DNA of 64,000 nt from Bacillus sp. es.034 (GCF_002563655.1 NZ_PDIY01000001.1:4394501-4458500); one strand, 5' to 3'; counted from the first letter of the stretch, positions 15,691-25,231 are shown. Numbers and translations are program-made. The notes: generated by a model from the letters alone, not told the origin.

Positions 15691-17304
15691 TTATGATTGG
15701 TTACGGTCATATCCATCCTGCTTTATTTTCAACCACTCCTGTAACCCGAGGCGGTCGAGTTCTTTCAAGTAATCCGCCCATTCTTCATCGGCTTTCCCGT
15801 TGGTGATCCATTCCGCCTTCTTACGCTGCACATAAGCAAGCAAGTCGGTCTCGATCTTCGAAAGCTTATCTAATTCCTCAAGGGAGAAGAATACTTTTGG
15901 ATAGATGTTATCCGCCTTCATATCCGGTACCATGACTTCCTTCATGAGTCCGAGTCTCCAGGCAGCATCATCCGGTTTTGTCGTCACGGTTCCATAGTAT
16001 TCGTCCAGGATTGCCAGTGGGCCCCCGACGGATGTCTTTTCCCTGAGCTCAACAGGAGCCGTTCCTTCTAATGGAAGGTGTTTTAATGAATGACTGGCAC
16101 TATCCATTTCGAAGATGTTCTGCTGTTTGTCATCCCCATATGTTCCCCAGTTATTCTGAACCGATTGTAGCGGGTTATAGAATTGATCGATCCATTTCGC
16201 CGTCAGTTCAAGGTTCTCGTTCGCACTCGTAATGACCATTTTGTTCCGGTCAAATCCCATTCCGTTCGTTCTTGCCACATTCTTCGTTCCATCAGGTCCT
16301 TCAAGGGCCGACATGAGGTCGTATTGATCGTTCATACCCGTGATATTGGCTTTATCCCATGTGAAGTACATGCCGTAACGTCCTTCTTTCCCTTTCGACA
16401 GGTAGGTATTCCAATCCTGTTCAAACGCTTCTACGTCAATCAAATCTTCTTTATATAATTCATTCAAATAATTGATGGCATCCTTATATCCTTCATCGGC
16501 TGCCGTCAGCTTCACTTCACCGTCGTTGGTGACGACCGTGTGATCCCAGTTCTCACCGAGTCCGAATGAACCGAACAAGAAGGACACATCTTCACCTCCA
16601 TGGTTGATGATGAAGGACATCGGGATTTCATCTGCCTCTCCATTTCCATTTGGATCCTGCGTCTTGAATGCTTTCAGGACTTTTTTAAGTTCATCGGTTG
16701 TTTTCGGCATTTCAAGCCCCAGTTTATTCAGCCATTCGACATTGATCCATGGGAAGTCATCGACGGAGTGGATACTTTCTTTTCCTGAACCCAGCTCCTC
16801 AATCCAAGGGAAGGAATAAATATGTCCATCCGGTGCCGTCATCATCGATCGATATTCAGGCGCAGCGTCCAAGACCTTTTTCAGGTTCGGCATATGCTCA
16901 TCAATCAGATCCTCAACGGGAACGATCGCGCCATCCTTCGCAAGCTTCAATAGCTCATAATCACTGTATCCTGCATTCATGATCGCGTCTGGAAGCTCGC
17001 CGCTCGCGACAGCCAGATTCCGTTTTTCATTGAAGGTTTCTCCCGCTGTATAATTAGTCCAGTCGATTTTCACTCCCGTTTCTTCCTGGAGCCTTTTGAA
17101 GATCAGCTTTTCATTTGGATCATCCGGAGCAAGAGGTGAGCTGGATGTCATCATCTTAAGAGTCACTTGCTCCTCTAACGGAAACTTCACATTTTCCAGT
17201 TCATAATTCTCAGAAGAAGCACTTTCACTGTTGTTGCTGCATCCTGCTGCTAGCAGCATGCCTGACATTAAAATCGCCGACATTGTCTTCGTTTTTTTCC
17301 CCAT
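15691..17304 (-). CDS. LplA-type solute-binding lipoprotein
   Basis: A lipoprotein signal (MGKKTKTMSAILMSGMLL) ends in the lipobox AAGC with Cys about residue 22, followed by a serine-rich linker. The roughly 515-residue mature part is a family-1 extracellular solute-binding protein of the LplA/YtcQ size class, larger than usual maltose-type binders. It is transcribed after its two permeases and before the GH32 enzyme, so it probably captures fructo-oligosaccharides at the cell surface. No ATPase gene is present; this importer class commonly borrows the shared ATPase MsmX. Confidence 0.85.
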   Translation of the reverse strand: MGKKTKTMSAILMSGMLLAAGCSNNSESASSENYELENVKFPLEEQVTLKMMTSSSPLAPDDPNEKLIFKRLQEETGVKIDWTNYTAGETFNEKRNLAVASGELPDAIMNAGYSDYELLKLAKDGAIVPVEDLIDEHMPNLKKVLDAAPEYRSMMTAPDGHIYSFPWIEELGSGKESIHSVDDFPWINVEWLNKLGLEMPKTTDELKKVLKAFKTQDPNGNGEADEIPMSFIINHGGEDVSFLFGSFGLGENWDHTVVTNDGEVKLTAADEGYKDAINYLNELYKEDLIDVEAFEQDWNTYLSKGKEGRYGMYFTWDKANITGMNDQYDLMSALEGPDGTKNVARTNGMGFDRNKMVITSANENLELTAKWIDQFYNPLQSVQNNWGTYGDDKQQNIFEMDSASHSLKHLPLEGTAPVELREKTSVGGPLAILDEYYGTVTTKPDDAAWRLGLMKEVMVPDMKADNIYPKVFFSLEELDKLSKIETDLLAYVQRKKAEWITNGKADEEWADYLKELDRLGLQEWLKIKQDGYDRNQS

Positions 17305-17332
17305 TGTTAAACCCCCATTGATAAAAAATAGA

Positions 17333-18211
17333 TTATTTTAAAGATCCCACCATTACACCTTTTTCAAAGTATTTCTGGAAGAATGGATACATAATGATCA
17401 GCGGTAAGCTCGCTAATACGATGGATGAATACTTTATCATCTCTGAAATTCTTTGGAGTTCAGCTGCCGCCTGCTGGTCAGCGATCATTCCCGGCTGCAC
17501 CTCATTCTGGATGAGGATCGATCGCAGAACGAGCTGTAACGGGTACAAATCCCGGTCCTCAAGATAGATCATCGCATCGAAGTAAGAATTCCATTGTGCG
17601 ATGAACGCATAGAGCGCAATGACAAAGATAATCGGCTTTGATAATGGAAAGACGATGTTCAAGAAAATCTTGAACTCCGAAGCCCCGTCGATTCGGGCCG
17701 CTTCCTTCAACTCATTCGGAATCGACTTGAAATACGTCCTCGCAAGGATGATGAACCAGACGTTGATGGCATTTGGGAGGATGATCGCCCAAATCGTGTT
17801 CAGCATCCCTAAGTCCTTCACCACCATATACGTCGGGATCAATCCTCCGTTGAAGAACATCGTGATGAGAAAGAACACCATGATGAACTTTCGACCGACA
17901 AGCCCTTCAGCCGAGAGGGAATAGCCGGCAAAGATGCAGACACTCACGGTGATGAGGGTGAACCCGGCAGAATAGAGAATCGAGTTGATGAATCCTTTGA
18001 CGATGGTCCCGTCCTCGAAGATCCGTTTATATCCCTCGAGCGTCCAATCCGATCCGCTGATGAGGAATCCTTTTTTCACCAGAACATTCGGTTCAAGAAC
18101 CGAGGATAGTAGAACGTATATCAAAGGGAACAGAACGATGATCACGATTCCCCCAAGCAGGATTTTGTTAATGAAAAGAATGAGTTTATCACTCCTGGTG
18201 TATTGGTACAT
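17333..18211 (-). CDS. ABC sugar permease, LplC/YtcP type
   Basis: This 292-residue inner-membrane permease has six predicted helices and a cytoplasmic EAA loop (ELKEAARIDGASEFKIFLNI) near residues 180-200, which contacts the ATPase. The C-terminus KYFEKGVMVGSLK is typical of the LplC/YtcP subfamily. It pairs with the LplB-type permease starting 16 bases further upstream in the same operon. Confidence 0.88.
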   Translation of the reverse strand: MYQYTRSDKLILFINKILLGGIVIIVLFPLIYVLLSSVLEPNVLVKKGFLISGSDWTLEGYKRIFEDGTIVKGFINSILYSAGFTLITVSVCIFAGYSLSAEGLVGRKFIMVFFLITMFFNGGLIPTYMVVKDLGMLNTIWAIILPNAINVWFIILARTYFKSIPNELKEAARIDGASEFKIFLNIVFPLSKPIIFVIALYAFIAQWNSYFDAMIYLEDRDLYPLQLVLRSILIQNEVQPGMIADQQAAAELQRISEMIKYSSIVLASLPLIIMYPFFQKYFEKGVMVGSLK

Positions 18212-18226
18212 CTCGTTTCCCCCTTT

Positions 18227-19192
18227 CTATAAAAGGCCTTCGCCTTCGTTTAATTTCTTGACCACACGGTTGACGAAAACCAACAAGATGACATTGATGA
18301 CGGCATTGAACAACCCTACTGCCGTGGCGAATGAATAGTCACCGGCCTGCAGCCCCCGCTTATATACATAGGTCGAAATGATTTCCGAGGCTGGAAGGTT
18401 CATAGACGTCTGTAACAGATAGGCTTTCTCAAATCCGATCGCCATGATGCCTCCTGCAGCCAGGATGAACAGAACCGCCATGACAGGCTTCAGTGTCGGA
18501 AGATCGATGTGCCAGATACGCTGCAGCAGGGACGCCCCATCTACGGTTGCTGCATCGTGAAGCTGGGGATCTACATTGGCGAGTGCTGCCACATAAATGA
18601 TCGATGCCCACCCTGCGCCCTGCCAAACCCCTGACCAGATATAGATGCTTCTGAAGGCATCGGGATCAGACATGAACGAAATCGGCTTATCCGTAAATAC
18701 CGACAACATCGCATTAATGGGTCCCGTAGGTGAGAGGAAGAGAAAGATCATACCCGAGATGACGACGACCGAGATGAAATGGGGTGCATACAGGATGAGT
18801 TGTAGATTTTTCTTGACTCCTGCTTTTCTGAGCTGATTCAGCATGAGTGCAAGGATGATTGGAATCGGAAACCCGATCAGTAGCTCGAAGGAACTTAATT
18901 TCAACGTATTGATCAGGATATCCATGAAATTCGGAGACGATAGAAAGTCCGAGAAGTGCTTCAATCCCACCCATTCACTTCCATTGATCCCCCTGATGGG
19001 ACTGAAATCCTTAAAGGCGATGGATGCGCCGTACATGGGAACATATTTGAAAATGATCGTAAGAATGATGGCCGGTGCAAGAAACAAATAGAGAATATAG
19101 TTTTTCTTCATATAATGGAGCTTGGTTTTGAGTTTCGAATTTTTCTGTGTTTCTGTTATGACTGGTGTATCTGCCTTCGCAAGTTCTTGCAA
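18227..19192 (-). CDS. ABC sugar permease, LplB/YteP type
   Basis: This 321-residue permease has a cytoplasmic N-terminal tail, a first helix near residues 33-55 (YILYLFLAPAIILTIIFKYV), five more helices, and an EAA-like loop (QLHDAATVDGASLLQRIWHI) near 215-235. It belongs to the LplB/YteP branch that works with LplC-type partners and large binding lipoproteins. It is the first gene of the importer-GH32-kinase operon, preceded by a cre-like box at 19275. Confidence 0.88.
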   Translation of the reverse strand: MQELAKADTPVITETQKNSKLKTKLHYMKKNYILYLFLAPAIILTIIFKYVPMYGASIAFKDFSPIRGINGSEWVGLKHFSDFLSSPNFMDILINTLKLSSFELLIGFPIPIILALMLNQLRKAGVKKNLQLILYAPHFISVVVISGMIFLFLSPTGPINAMLSVFTDKPISFMSDPDAFRSIYIWSGVWQGAGWASIIYVAALANVDPQLHDAATVDGASLLQRIWHIDLPTLKPVMAVLFILAAGGIMAIGFEKAYLLQTSMNLPASEIISTYVYKRGLQAGDYSFATAVGLFNAVINVILLVFVNRVVKKLNEGEGLL

Positions 19193-19274
19193 TCGTTTGA
19201 CCCCCTTTATAAAAAATCAAGTTGTTTGTACTACAATGACCTGCCTGTTGAGTTCACTTTACTAGAATCCCAGA

Positions 19275-19290
19275 ATGAAAACGTTTACTA
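19275..19290. promoter_or_regulatory. cre-like box before the importer operon
   Basis: atgaaaacgtttacta fits the CcpA consensus with one mismatch near its 3' end. It lies about 85 bases upstream of the LplB-type gene, where it could repress the importer when preferred sugars are present. Confidence 0.5.
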
Positions 19291-19333
19291 TTTTCGGATG
19301 AAACAGTTTAAATTTTTTGGAAGTTCACCGCAC

Positions 19334-19361
19334 AAAAAAACCTCCGGCGTCTGCCAAAGGT
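19334..19361 (-). terminator. Terminator after the second binding protein
   Basis: On the minus strand ACCTTTGGC pairs with GCCGGAGGT (two G-U pairs) around AGAC and is followed by seven U. It separates the sensory operon (24052-19364) from the importer operon. Confidence 0.75.
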
Positions 19362-19363
19362 TT

Positions 19364-20701
19364 CTACTCTAAATCATTCAGTTCTTCATTAATCGTTCTT
19401 ACCGCCTTATCTGCTGACGTTTTGACGTCTTTCCCTCCGATACCCACGTCTTCAAATAACGTTTTGACCGCTTCACTCACGACAGGATAAGCAGGGGTAA
19501 TCGGTCTATTCCTTGAGTACTTTTGTGCCTGTTCCACAAAAATATTCTTAGGGTACTCATTGAATTCAGGAAAGGCTTCGGCAACAGAATATCGCGCAGG
19601 AACATCACCGGTGATCTCCACATACTTTTTCGCTCCTTCAAAGCTGGTGACATATCGGACGAACTCCCATGCTTCATCGGGATAGTCGGTTTCAGACGAT
19701 ATACCGAGGGACCAACCTCCGTTTGGAACTGCCTGTTCGCTCCCTTTCGGCAGGGCGGTAATCCCGAAGTCCTCACCCAGTCGGAAATCAGGATTCATCA
19801 TACTGAGACTCTCCACCATCCAGGAGCCGAGGACGGTCATGCCGAGCTTATCGGTCTCCAATGCCTCCTCGGGGAGTTCGACCTTGGCCACCCGGTGTTT
19901 CTGATAGAGATCCTGATAAAACTGCAGGGCTCTCAGGGAAGCCGGGGAGTTCAAATAACCACTCGCTGTCTGATTGTCCGGATCCAGAACATCTCCTCCA
20001 AATTGCCAAAGGATAGGCATCTTGAAGTAGGAAGGTGACTCCCCATCCGGGAATCCTTGAGCCGGGTCGATCCCCGTGATGTCAGGTGATAAAGCAGAGA
20101 TCTTCTTAGCTGCCTCGAGAACCTCCTCCCATGTCATCGGGTCATGTGGATTTTTGGAAGGGAGGGATACTCCCGCTTTTTCGAACAAATGGATATTATA
20201 AAAAAGGGCGACACTCGACTCTGCAATGGGTGATAAATAGATTTTATCCTCGTATGTGATCCCCTTCAACGTAGGGGCTGCGAGATCCTCGATATGACCT
20301 TCTTGTTTCATATAATCGTCCAGGGACATCAATCCACCCGCACTGGCATAAAGGGCGAGAGTCGGCGTATCGATCGTCAAGATATCAGGTGGATCACCCG
20401 CTGCCATTTCGGTTCTTAGTTTCAACTCATAATCACCATATGGTACAGGAATCATCTTCACTTCGATCGTAGGATGCTCCTTATTAAAGTCAGCCACCAG
20501 CTCTTCATACGCCTGATTCTCAAGCTCTGTCCCTTTGTTTCTCCAGAATGTCAGGTGGATCTCGGGCTTTTCATCTTGTCTTTCACCAGCCTTATCCCTG
20601 CTGCTTTCCTTGAAGGAGGTGAAGGAGAAGATGCTGTAAATGCCTGCTGTTAACATGAATAGCGCAGACAGAACATAGATAATGGTTAATTTATACTTCA
20701 T
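19364..20701 (-). CDS. Membrane-anchored family-1 solute-binding protein coupled to the two-component system
   Basis: This 445-residue protein has an N-terminal hydrophobic segment (residues 5-27, LTIIYVLSALFMLTAGIYSI) without a lipobox cysteine, then a linker and a family-1 binding fold (IHLTFWRN, MAAGDPPDILTID, NGGWSLGISSETDYP). Its ATG overlaps the stop of the response-regulator gene by ATGA, so its synthesis is tied to the regulator rather than to the permeases, which lie beyond a terminator. It could present ligand to the sensor kinase instead of, or as well as, serving transport. That sensory role is inference. Confidence 0.8.
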   Translation of the reverse strand: MKYKLTIIYVLSALFMLTAGIYSIFSFTSFKESSRDKAGERQDEKPEIHLTFWRNKGTELENQAYEELVADFNKEHPTIEVKMIPVPYGDYELKLRTEMAAGDPPDILTIDTPTLALYASAGGLMSLDDYMKQEGHIEDLAAPTLKGITYEDKIYLSPIAESSVALFYNIHLFEKAGVSLPSKNPHDPMTWEEVLEAAKKISALSPDITGIDPAQGFPDGESPSYFKMPILWQFGGDVLDPDNQTASGYLNSPASLRALQFYQDLYQKHRVAKVELPEEALETDKLGMTVLGSWMVESLSMMNPDFRLGEDFGITALPKGSEQAVPNGGWSLGISSETDYPDEAWEFVRYVTSFEGAKKYVEITGDVPARYSVAEAFPEFNEYPKNIFVEQAQKYSRNRPITPAYPVVSEAVKTLFEDVGIGGKDVKTSADKAVRTINEELNDLE

Positions 20702-22290
20702 CGTGCCTCCCCCTTATCCTCTGTCATGGATTTCCGGTAATCAAGTGGCTTTTGTCCAAATCGCTTTTTGAACACCGTACTGAAATATCCGGAATTGGAA
20801 TAGCCGACAAGATGGGCAATTTCGATGACCTTTAACTGTTCGTCCATCAACAGGGAACGGGCTTTTTCCATCCGGAGATTCACGAGATAATCGCTGAAAT
20901 TCTGTCCTACCAGTTCTTTGAACATCTCCGATAAATAGGCCGAGTTGATATGGAATTGATCAGCAAGGGAGGTGAGTGAAATTTCATTCGTGTAATGCCT
21001 GTCCATATACCGCCTTACATTCTCCACGATGGCAATGCCATTAGAGGAATGGCGGGTTTCACTCACCTTTTCCGCAATCACTCTTGCAAGGTCCAACAGT
21101 TCTCCTTTAACCCGGTCACGGGAAGTCAGTTCCCATATCCCAAGTTGACAATTCCACATCTTCTTCTTCAAATCATCGGTATATAGATCATATTTTCTTG
21201 CCATGGATCCAAGCATGAAGAGCACCCGGCTTGCTGCAAAGGAATACGACATCACTGATTGCCGGTCGCATTCAGCAAGAGTTGTCAGAAGATGTTTTTT
21301 GAAGCTCTCGAAATCCCCCTGCTCCATACTGTTTGACAGCTTCCACTCTGCATCCTCAGTGAACTCGGCGGTCTGTTTACTCGATGTCCCGTCGATAAGC
21401 TGGGACATGACATCAGCTGAACTTTGGCTCCAGGAAAGAAGGGCCGAAATATATCCGTTCTTTAATTGTGATAAGCCCCTGACCACTTTCCCCAGTCCGA
21501 TGACCGTTTCAAGATTGAGATAGGCGCTGACATTCTTTTGCAGCTCCTTAACAAAGTGAGGGACTTGATCTCCCCCTGAATGATGATGACATAGAAAATG
21601 AATCATATTCGGATAGCTAGCGTCATAGAAGGACATGATGCCTTCGTGCTCATAGGATAATTCTCTGCACAACATCTTGAACGGCAGAAACAAATCCCTC
21701 ACTTGTTCGGAGTCACTACTTCGAATCTCTACGGTAATAAAATGGACGACAGCGTCCTCACCCACCAGCACATCAAGCTTCAACTGACTGAGTCTCTCCC
21801 TGGAAATATTCTTCTCTGCCCATTCATCCTTCACCAAATGAAGCAGGTACTGCTCCCTCATTTCCTCGGCGTGGAATTGGTTCATTCTGTCCGATTCCAC
21901 CCTTCTCTGCTTCTCCGCTTCAATTTCGCCCTTGCTTTTCCTGAGGGCAGCCGTCAATTCCTCGGGATCGACCGGCTTAAGGAGATAATCCTTCACTCCT
22001 TCGACCAAAGAGGAACGTACATACTCGAAATCCGCGTATCCCGACAGGACGATTACCTTGATCTCAGGATACTTACCCGATAACGCTTTCACAAGCTGCA
22101 TCCCGTCCAAGACCGGCATCCTGACATCGGTCAGGACAAGATCAGGCATCACCTCTTCAATGACCTGTAAGGCTTCCTTACCATTGGAGGCTTCACCGGC
22201 AATCACAAAGCCTTCCTCTTCCCAATCCACTTTCCACTTCAACCCTCTTCGGATTTGAATTTCATCATCGACCAGAATCACTTTCAACAT
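20698..22290 (-). CDS. Response regulator with AraC-type output domain (YesN-like)
   Basis: An N-terminal receiver (LKVILVDDE, phospho-acceptor Asp55 in LVLTDVRMP, switch KPVD near 106) is followed by a long linker and a C-terminal double helix-turn-helix of the AraC family (FHINSAYLSEMFKELVG and VGYSNSGYFSTVFKKRFG). The start at 22290 has AGGGGG 6 bases upstream; it overlaps the end of the kinase gene by 26 bases. It should activate the neighbouring fructan importer operon in response to the kinase. Its binding site was not identified. Confidence 0.9.
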   Translation of the reverse strand: MLKVILVDDEIQIRRGLKWKVDWEEEGFVIAGEASNGKEALQVIEEVMPDLVLTDVRMPVLDGMQLVKALSGKYPEIKVIVLSGYADFEYVRSSLVEGVKDYLLKPVDPEELTAALRKSKGEIEAEKQRRVESDRMNQFHAEEMREQYLLHLVKDEWAEKNISRERLSQLKLDVLVGEDAVVHFITVEIRSSDSEQVRDLFLPFKMLCRELSYEHEGIMSFYDASYPNMIHFLCHHHSGGDQVPHFVKELQKNVSAYLNLETVIGLGKVVRGLSQLKNGYISALLSWSQSSADVMSQLIDGTSSKQTAEFTEDAEWKLSNSMEQGDFESFKKHLLTTLAECDRQSVMSYSFAASRVLFMLGSMARKYDLYTDDLKKKMWNCQLGIWELTSRDRVKGELLDLARVIAEKVSETRHSSNGIAIVENVRRYMDRHYTNEISLTSLADQFHINSAYLSEMFKELVGQNFSDYLVNLRMEKARSLLMDEQLKVIEIAHLVGYSNSGYFSTVFKKRFGQKPLDYRKSMTEDKGEAR

Positions 22291-24052
22291 GAAGATCCCC
22301 CTCTCCACTTTTTATGCGTAAGACAATGGTTGTGCCTATATTCTCTTTGGATGTAATGTGATAGGTGAAATGTTCTCCGTAATACAGCTTCAAACGTCCC
22401 AGGACATTTTTAAGCCCGATGCTTCGTCCTTTGCTTTCAAGTACTTGACTGGTTTCATGACGACTCAGGTCACGTTCCAACTCTTCCACAATAGACTCAG
22501 GGATACCAATTCCATTATCCTCAATCACAATCTCCACACAGTCATCCATTTTCTTCGTCGCAATGCGAAGAACGGCCTCCGTTTTTTCTATGAAACTATA
22601 TTTCACAGAATTCTCCACAAGTGGCTGGATGACGAACTTAATGATCGGGAGCGTAGAGGCCTCAGGATCTTCCTCAATGGAAACGGAAAGAGCCTCTTCA
22701 TAGCGCAGCTTCAGAATTTCCATAAACCTCCGTATATAGGTCATTTCTTCTCCGAGCGTCACCATGTCCGATTCCGTATTGAGGGAATATCCCATGATCC
22801 TCCCTAAGTGGATTGTGACATCAATCACCTCTTTGTTCTTCCCTTGAGCTGCAAGACCACCGATGGTTTCCAGCGTATTATTGAAGAAATGGGGATTGAT
22901 TTGCAGCAGCAACGCCTTGTATTCCGCATCCCGTCTGCGGATATTGGCTTCATATTCCGTTTCGATCAGGGTGTCGAGGCGGTTGGTCGTCTGGCCGAAC
23001 ACATCCACCACATAGCCAATCTCATCATTTGCTGTCTTAATGGAAGGAATCAATTGTTTCGCTTTCTTAAATTCTCCCTTTTCAACCAGCTTCATGGCAC
23101 CGGTCAATTTCCCCAAAGGCTTTACGATAGTAGAAGAAAAAAGATAAGACGCCATGATCGTCAATAAAAAAATCCATCCACTCGTCAATAGGAGATTCCT
23201 CTGAAGCTCATTAATCTGTGAGAAGAGTTCAGACTTGGTAATCTCACTGACCAGTACCCAATCCCCTACCTTTGCCTTCTGATAGAAAATCATATACTCT
23301 TCTTTCTCGAAAGGGACCTCTATTAATCCCGAGCTGTTTGTTTCCGTCTTAATGGTCTTTAAACTTTCTTTTACTACATTCTCCGGTGTATCAATGCTGC
23401 CCGTCAGCACATTTCTGCCGCTGCTGTCCAGGAGATAGACTCTTCCGTTCTCACCCAGCTTGATCTTGCTTAAGGCATTCTCAAGAAGGGACGATGGAAA
23501 GTTCACCTTGATCACCCCGGATAAATCAAGCGTATTAATATCAAAGAGAGGAAGAAGATAACTATTCACCTGATCCGCCATCAGATCATTATGAGACCTC
23601 AGCCAGCGTTGATCGTCTTTATAAAAATCATCGAACCAAATGGTTTTCTCCAGAGGAGGAAGATTCCCGGCAGTCCCAGTCCCATCATTGAGGTAAACCG
23701 ATACGGACATCGACTTGGAATTGTTGATCATCATCGAAGATAACTCCGCCTTTAACTGGTTTTTCATCAGGAGACGTTCAGCATCCGTTGCCTCCCTTTC
23801 ATCCTCCTCGGATTTGATCCAATCCTGAGTCGTAGGGTTCACCAGTACCTGCTTTCCTAAATCCTCTGCCTGCGACGTAATCGAATCAATATACAGGGAA
23901 TACTGTTCCATCATTTCAATCGTCGAACTCGTCGTACGTTCCTCCATGATGGACGTAAACCAGTTGGGAATCAGAATCGACAGAACGAGAAAAGGAAAGG
24001 TCAGCAGCAAGGTGAAGATCATAAATAATCGATTGCGAAGTGAGAAAAACAT
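22265..24052 (-). CDS. Sensor histidine kinase, YesM-like
   Basis: This 595-residue membrane kinase has helix 1 at residues 10-32, an extracellular sensing region of about 250 residues, helix 2 near 288-306, a HAMP domain (about 308-362), and a His-kinase domain with phospho-acceptor His388 in QINPHFFNNTLE, followed by an ATPase domain with the N box VIQPLVENSVKYS and DNGIGI. This is the YesM/LytS-like class that pairs with AraC-type regulators to sense sugars or oligosaccharides. It is the first gene of the sensory operon. Confidence 0.9.
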   Translation of the reverse strand: MFFSLRNRLFMIFTLLLTFPFLVLSILIPNWFTSIMEERTTSSTIEMMEQYSLYIDSITSQAEDLGKQVLVNPTTQDWIKSEEDEREATDAERLLMKNQLKAELSSMMINNSKSMSVSVYLNDGTGTAGNLPPLEKTIWFDDFYKDDQRWLRSHNDLMADQVNSYLLPLFDINTLDLSGVIKVNFPSSLLENALSKIKLGENGRVYLLDSSGRNVLTGSIDTPENVVKESLKTIKTETNSSGLIEVPFEKEEYMIFYQKAKVGDWVLVSEITKSELFSQINELQRNLLLTSGWIFLLTIMASYLFSSTIVKPLGKLTGAMKLVEKGEFKKAKQLIPSIKTANDEIGYVVDVFGQTTNRLDTLIETEYEANIRRRDAEYKALLLQINPHFFNNTLETIGGLAAQGKNKEVIDVTIHLGRIMGYSLNTESDMVTLGEEMTYIRRFMEILKLRYEEALSVSIEEDPEASTLPIIKFVIQPLVENSVKYSFIEKTEAVLRIATKKMDDCVEIVIEDNGIGIPESIVEELERDLSRHETSQVLESKGRSIGLKNVLGRLKLYYGEHFTYHITSKENIGTTIVLRIKSGEGDLHVESDSGR

Positions 24053-24162
24053 ATGGCCTCCATGGTTAATGCAGTATAGGATTCTATTGTTTGAAAAGTG
24101 AAACTACTATTCTACTAAATTTACCATAGAATGGGTGGGGTAAAAAGAGAGAAAAAGGTGGA

Positions 24163-24190
24163 GAAGCACAGGGACGGTTCTCCTGCTTCC
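24163..24190. repeat. Interspersed GGGACGGTTCT repeat, copy 3
   Basis: gaagcacagggacggttctcctgcttcc, followed by atttcatccacttaa, an extension also present after the copy at 29867. Confidence 0.75.
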
Positions 24191-24218
24191 ATTTCATCCA
24201 CTTAAAACCTTACCCTCA

Positions 24219-24246
24219 GAAGCATGGGAACGGTTCTACTGCTTCC
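24219..24246. repeat. Interspersed GGGACGGTTCT repeat, copy 4
   Basis: A diverged copy (gggaacggttctactgcttcc) only 29 bp after copy 3. The tandem placement suggests local duplication. The region 24053-24289 otherwise holds no gene. Confidence 0.7.
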
Positions 24247-24289
24247 ATCAGCATCCTTAAACTATGGAAGCACAAAAGGTAAAAAGGAA

Positions 24290-24322
24290 AAAGACCGTCG
24301 TGAATGTTTCAGGACGGTCTTT
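24290..24322 (-). terminator. Terminator downstream of the Ltp-repeat gene
   Basis: A perfect 10-bp stem, aaagaccgtc (24290-24299) and gacggtcttt (24313-24322), is followed on the minus strand by a U-rich run. It lies about 90 bases beyond the stop at 24411. Confidence 0.65.
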
Positions 24323-24343
24323 ATTTCTCTTTTTTTTAAAATA

Positions 24344-24393
24344 GTGCCTGCCCTTTGTACGGTAACGTTTTTCCATCTTGAGGATCAGACACC
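24344..24393. repeat. Degenerate GTGTCTGA-type repeat
   Basis: Starts gtgcctgccc and ends gatcagacacc; the inner part ggtaacgttttt is shared with 25232-25280 (gataacgttttg...ggtcagtcac). The arms are too eroded to form a strong hairpin. Confidence 0.45.
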
Positions 24394-24410
24394 AATTGAT
24401 GTTTATGATA

Positions 24411-25127
24411 TTATTCAGTCAAATGTTGAATAGCGTAATCCGCTTCCTCTTGAGTGAACTGTTCGCCGTAATCAGAAACGAGCTGGTCTCTTATCGCTTC
24501 TGGTGCCATAGCCATGGAATCTTGATAACTTTTTGCTTTTTCCAGGGCGTTCTTCTTAAAATCAGCTTTTATCGTATCAATCGCATATTGTGCTTCTTCC
24601 GAAGTGAACTGTTCACCGTGCTCTGAAATGAGCTGATCATAGATGCCTTGCTTTGACATGTACATAGTATCAGAGTAAGATTCCGCCTTTTTCAAAGCAT
24701 TGTCCTTCCAATCATATTCAAGCTTCTCCATGGCATACTCAGCCGCTTCCTCGGAAAACTTTTCACCAAACTCTGAAACTAATTGGTTATGGATCGAAGC
24801 TTTGGACATATTCATGATCTCAGCGTATGTTTTCGCTTTTTTCAAAGCGGATGCATGTTCTGCTGGGACGTCATCTTCCACTTTTGATTCTTCTTTTTTG
24901 GGTTCCTCTGTTTTAGGCTGTTCCGTTTTAGGTTCCTCTTTTTTCTCTTCTGACTTTTTTGGCTTAACCGCCACGGGTTCGGTAGCTTCTGATTTGACTT
25001 CCTTTTTCTTCGTATCAACCGTCTCATCACCATTCCCACCAACAGCTGCTACAACAATCAGAATCGCAATGACCCAGACCCACCACTTTTTATAGAACGG
25101 TTTTTTCTTCTTTGGTGTTTCCCCCAC
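24411..25127 (-). CDS. Membrane-anchored protein with three Ltp repeats
   Basis: A membrane helix near residues 14-33 (WWVWVIAILIVVAAVGG) follows a lysine-rich cytoplasmic start. A Lys/Glu/Pro-rich spacer comes next, then three tandem repeats of about 47 residues (ALKKAKTYAEIMNMSKASIH; ALKKAESYSDTMYMSKQGIY; ALEKAKSYQDSMAMAPEAIR). The repeats match the host cell surface-exposed lipoprotein (Ltp, PF07553) family. Ltp of a Streptococcus phage blocks superinfection at DNA entry, but most chromosomal homologues are uncharacterised. The start is taken as GTG at 25127 (AAGGGGG 8 bases upstream); upstream in-frame ATGs lack ribosome sites. Confidence 0.75.
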   Translation of the reverse strand: MGETPKKKKPFYKKWWVWVIAILIVVAAVGGNGDETVDTKKKEVKSEATEPVAVKPKKSEEKKEEPKTEQPKTEEPKKEESKVEDDVPAEHASALKKAKTYAEIMNMSKASIHNQLVSEFGEKFSEEAAEYAMEKLEYDWKDNALKKAESYSDTMYMSKQGIYDQLISEHGEQFTSEEAQYAIDTIKADFKKNALEKAKSYQDSMAMAPEAIRDQLVSDYGEQFTQEEADYAIQHLTE

Positions 25128-25231
25128 TAGCCGTACCCCCTTCAAATAGTAAGCATACATAAGTAGTATATTTTCCTTACTTATCAAACATGCAGGGAAC
25201 CAAGGGGACAGGTAACTTAACAGAAAAAGGA

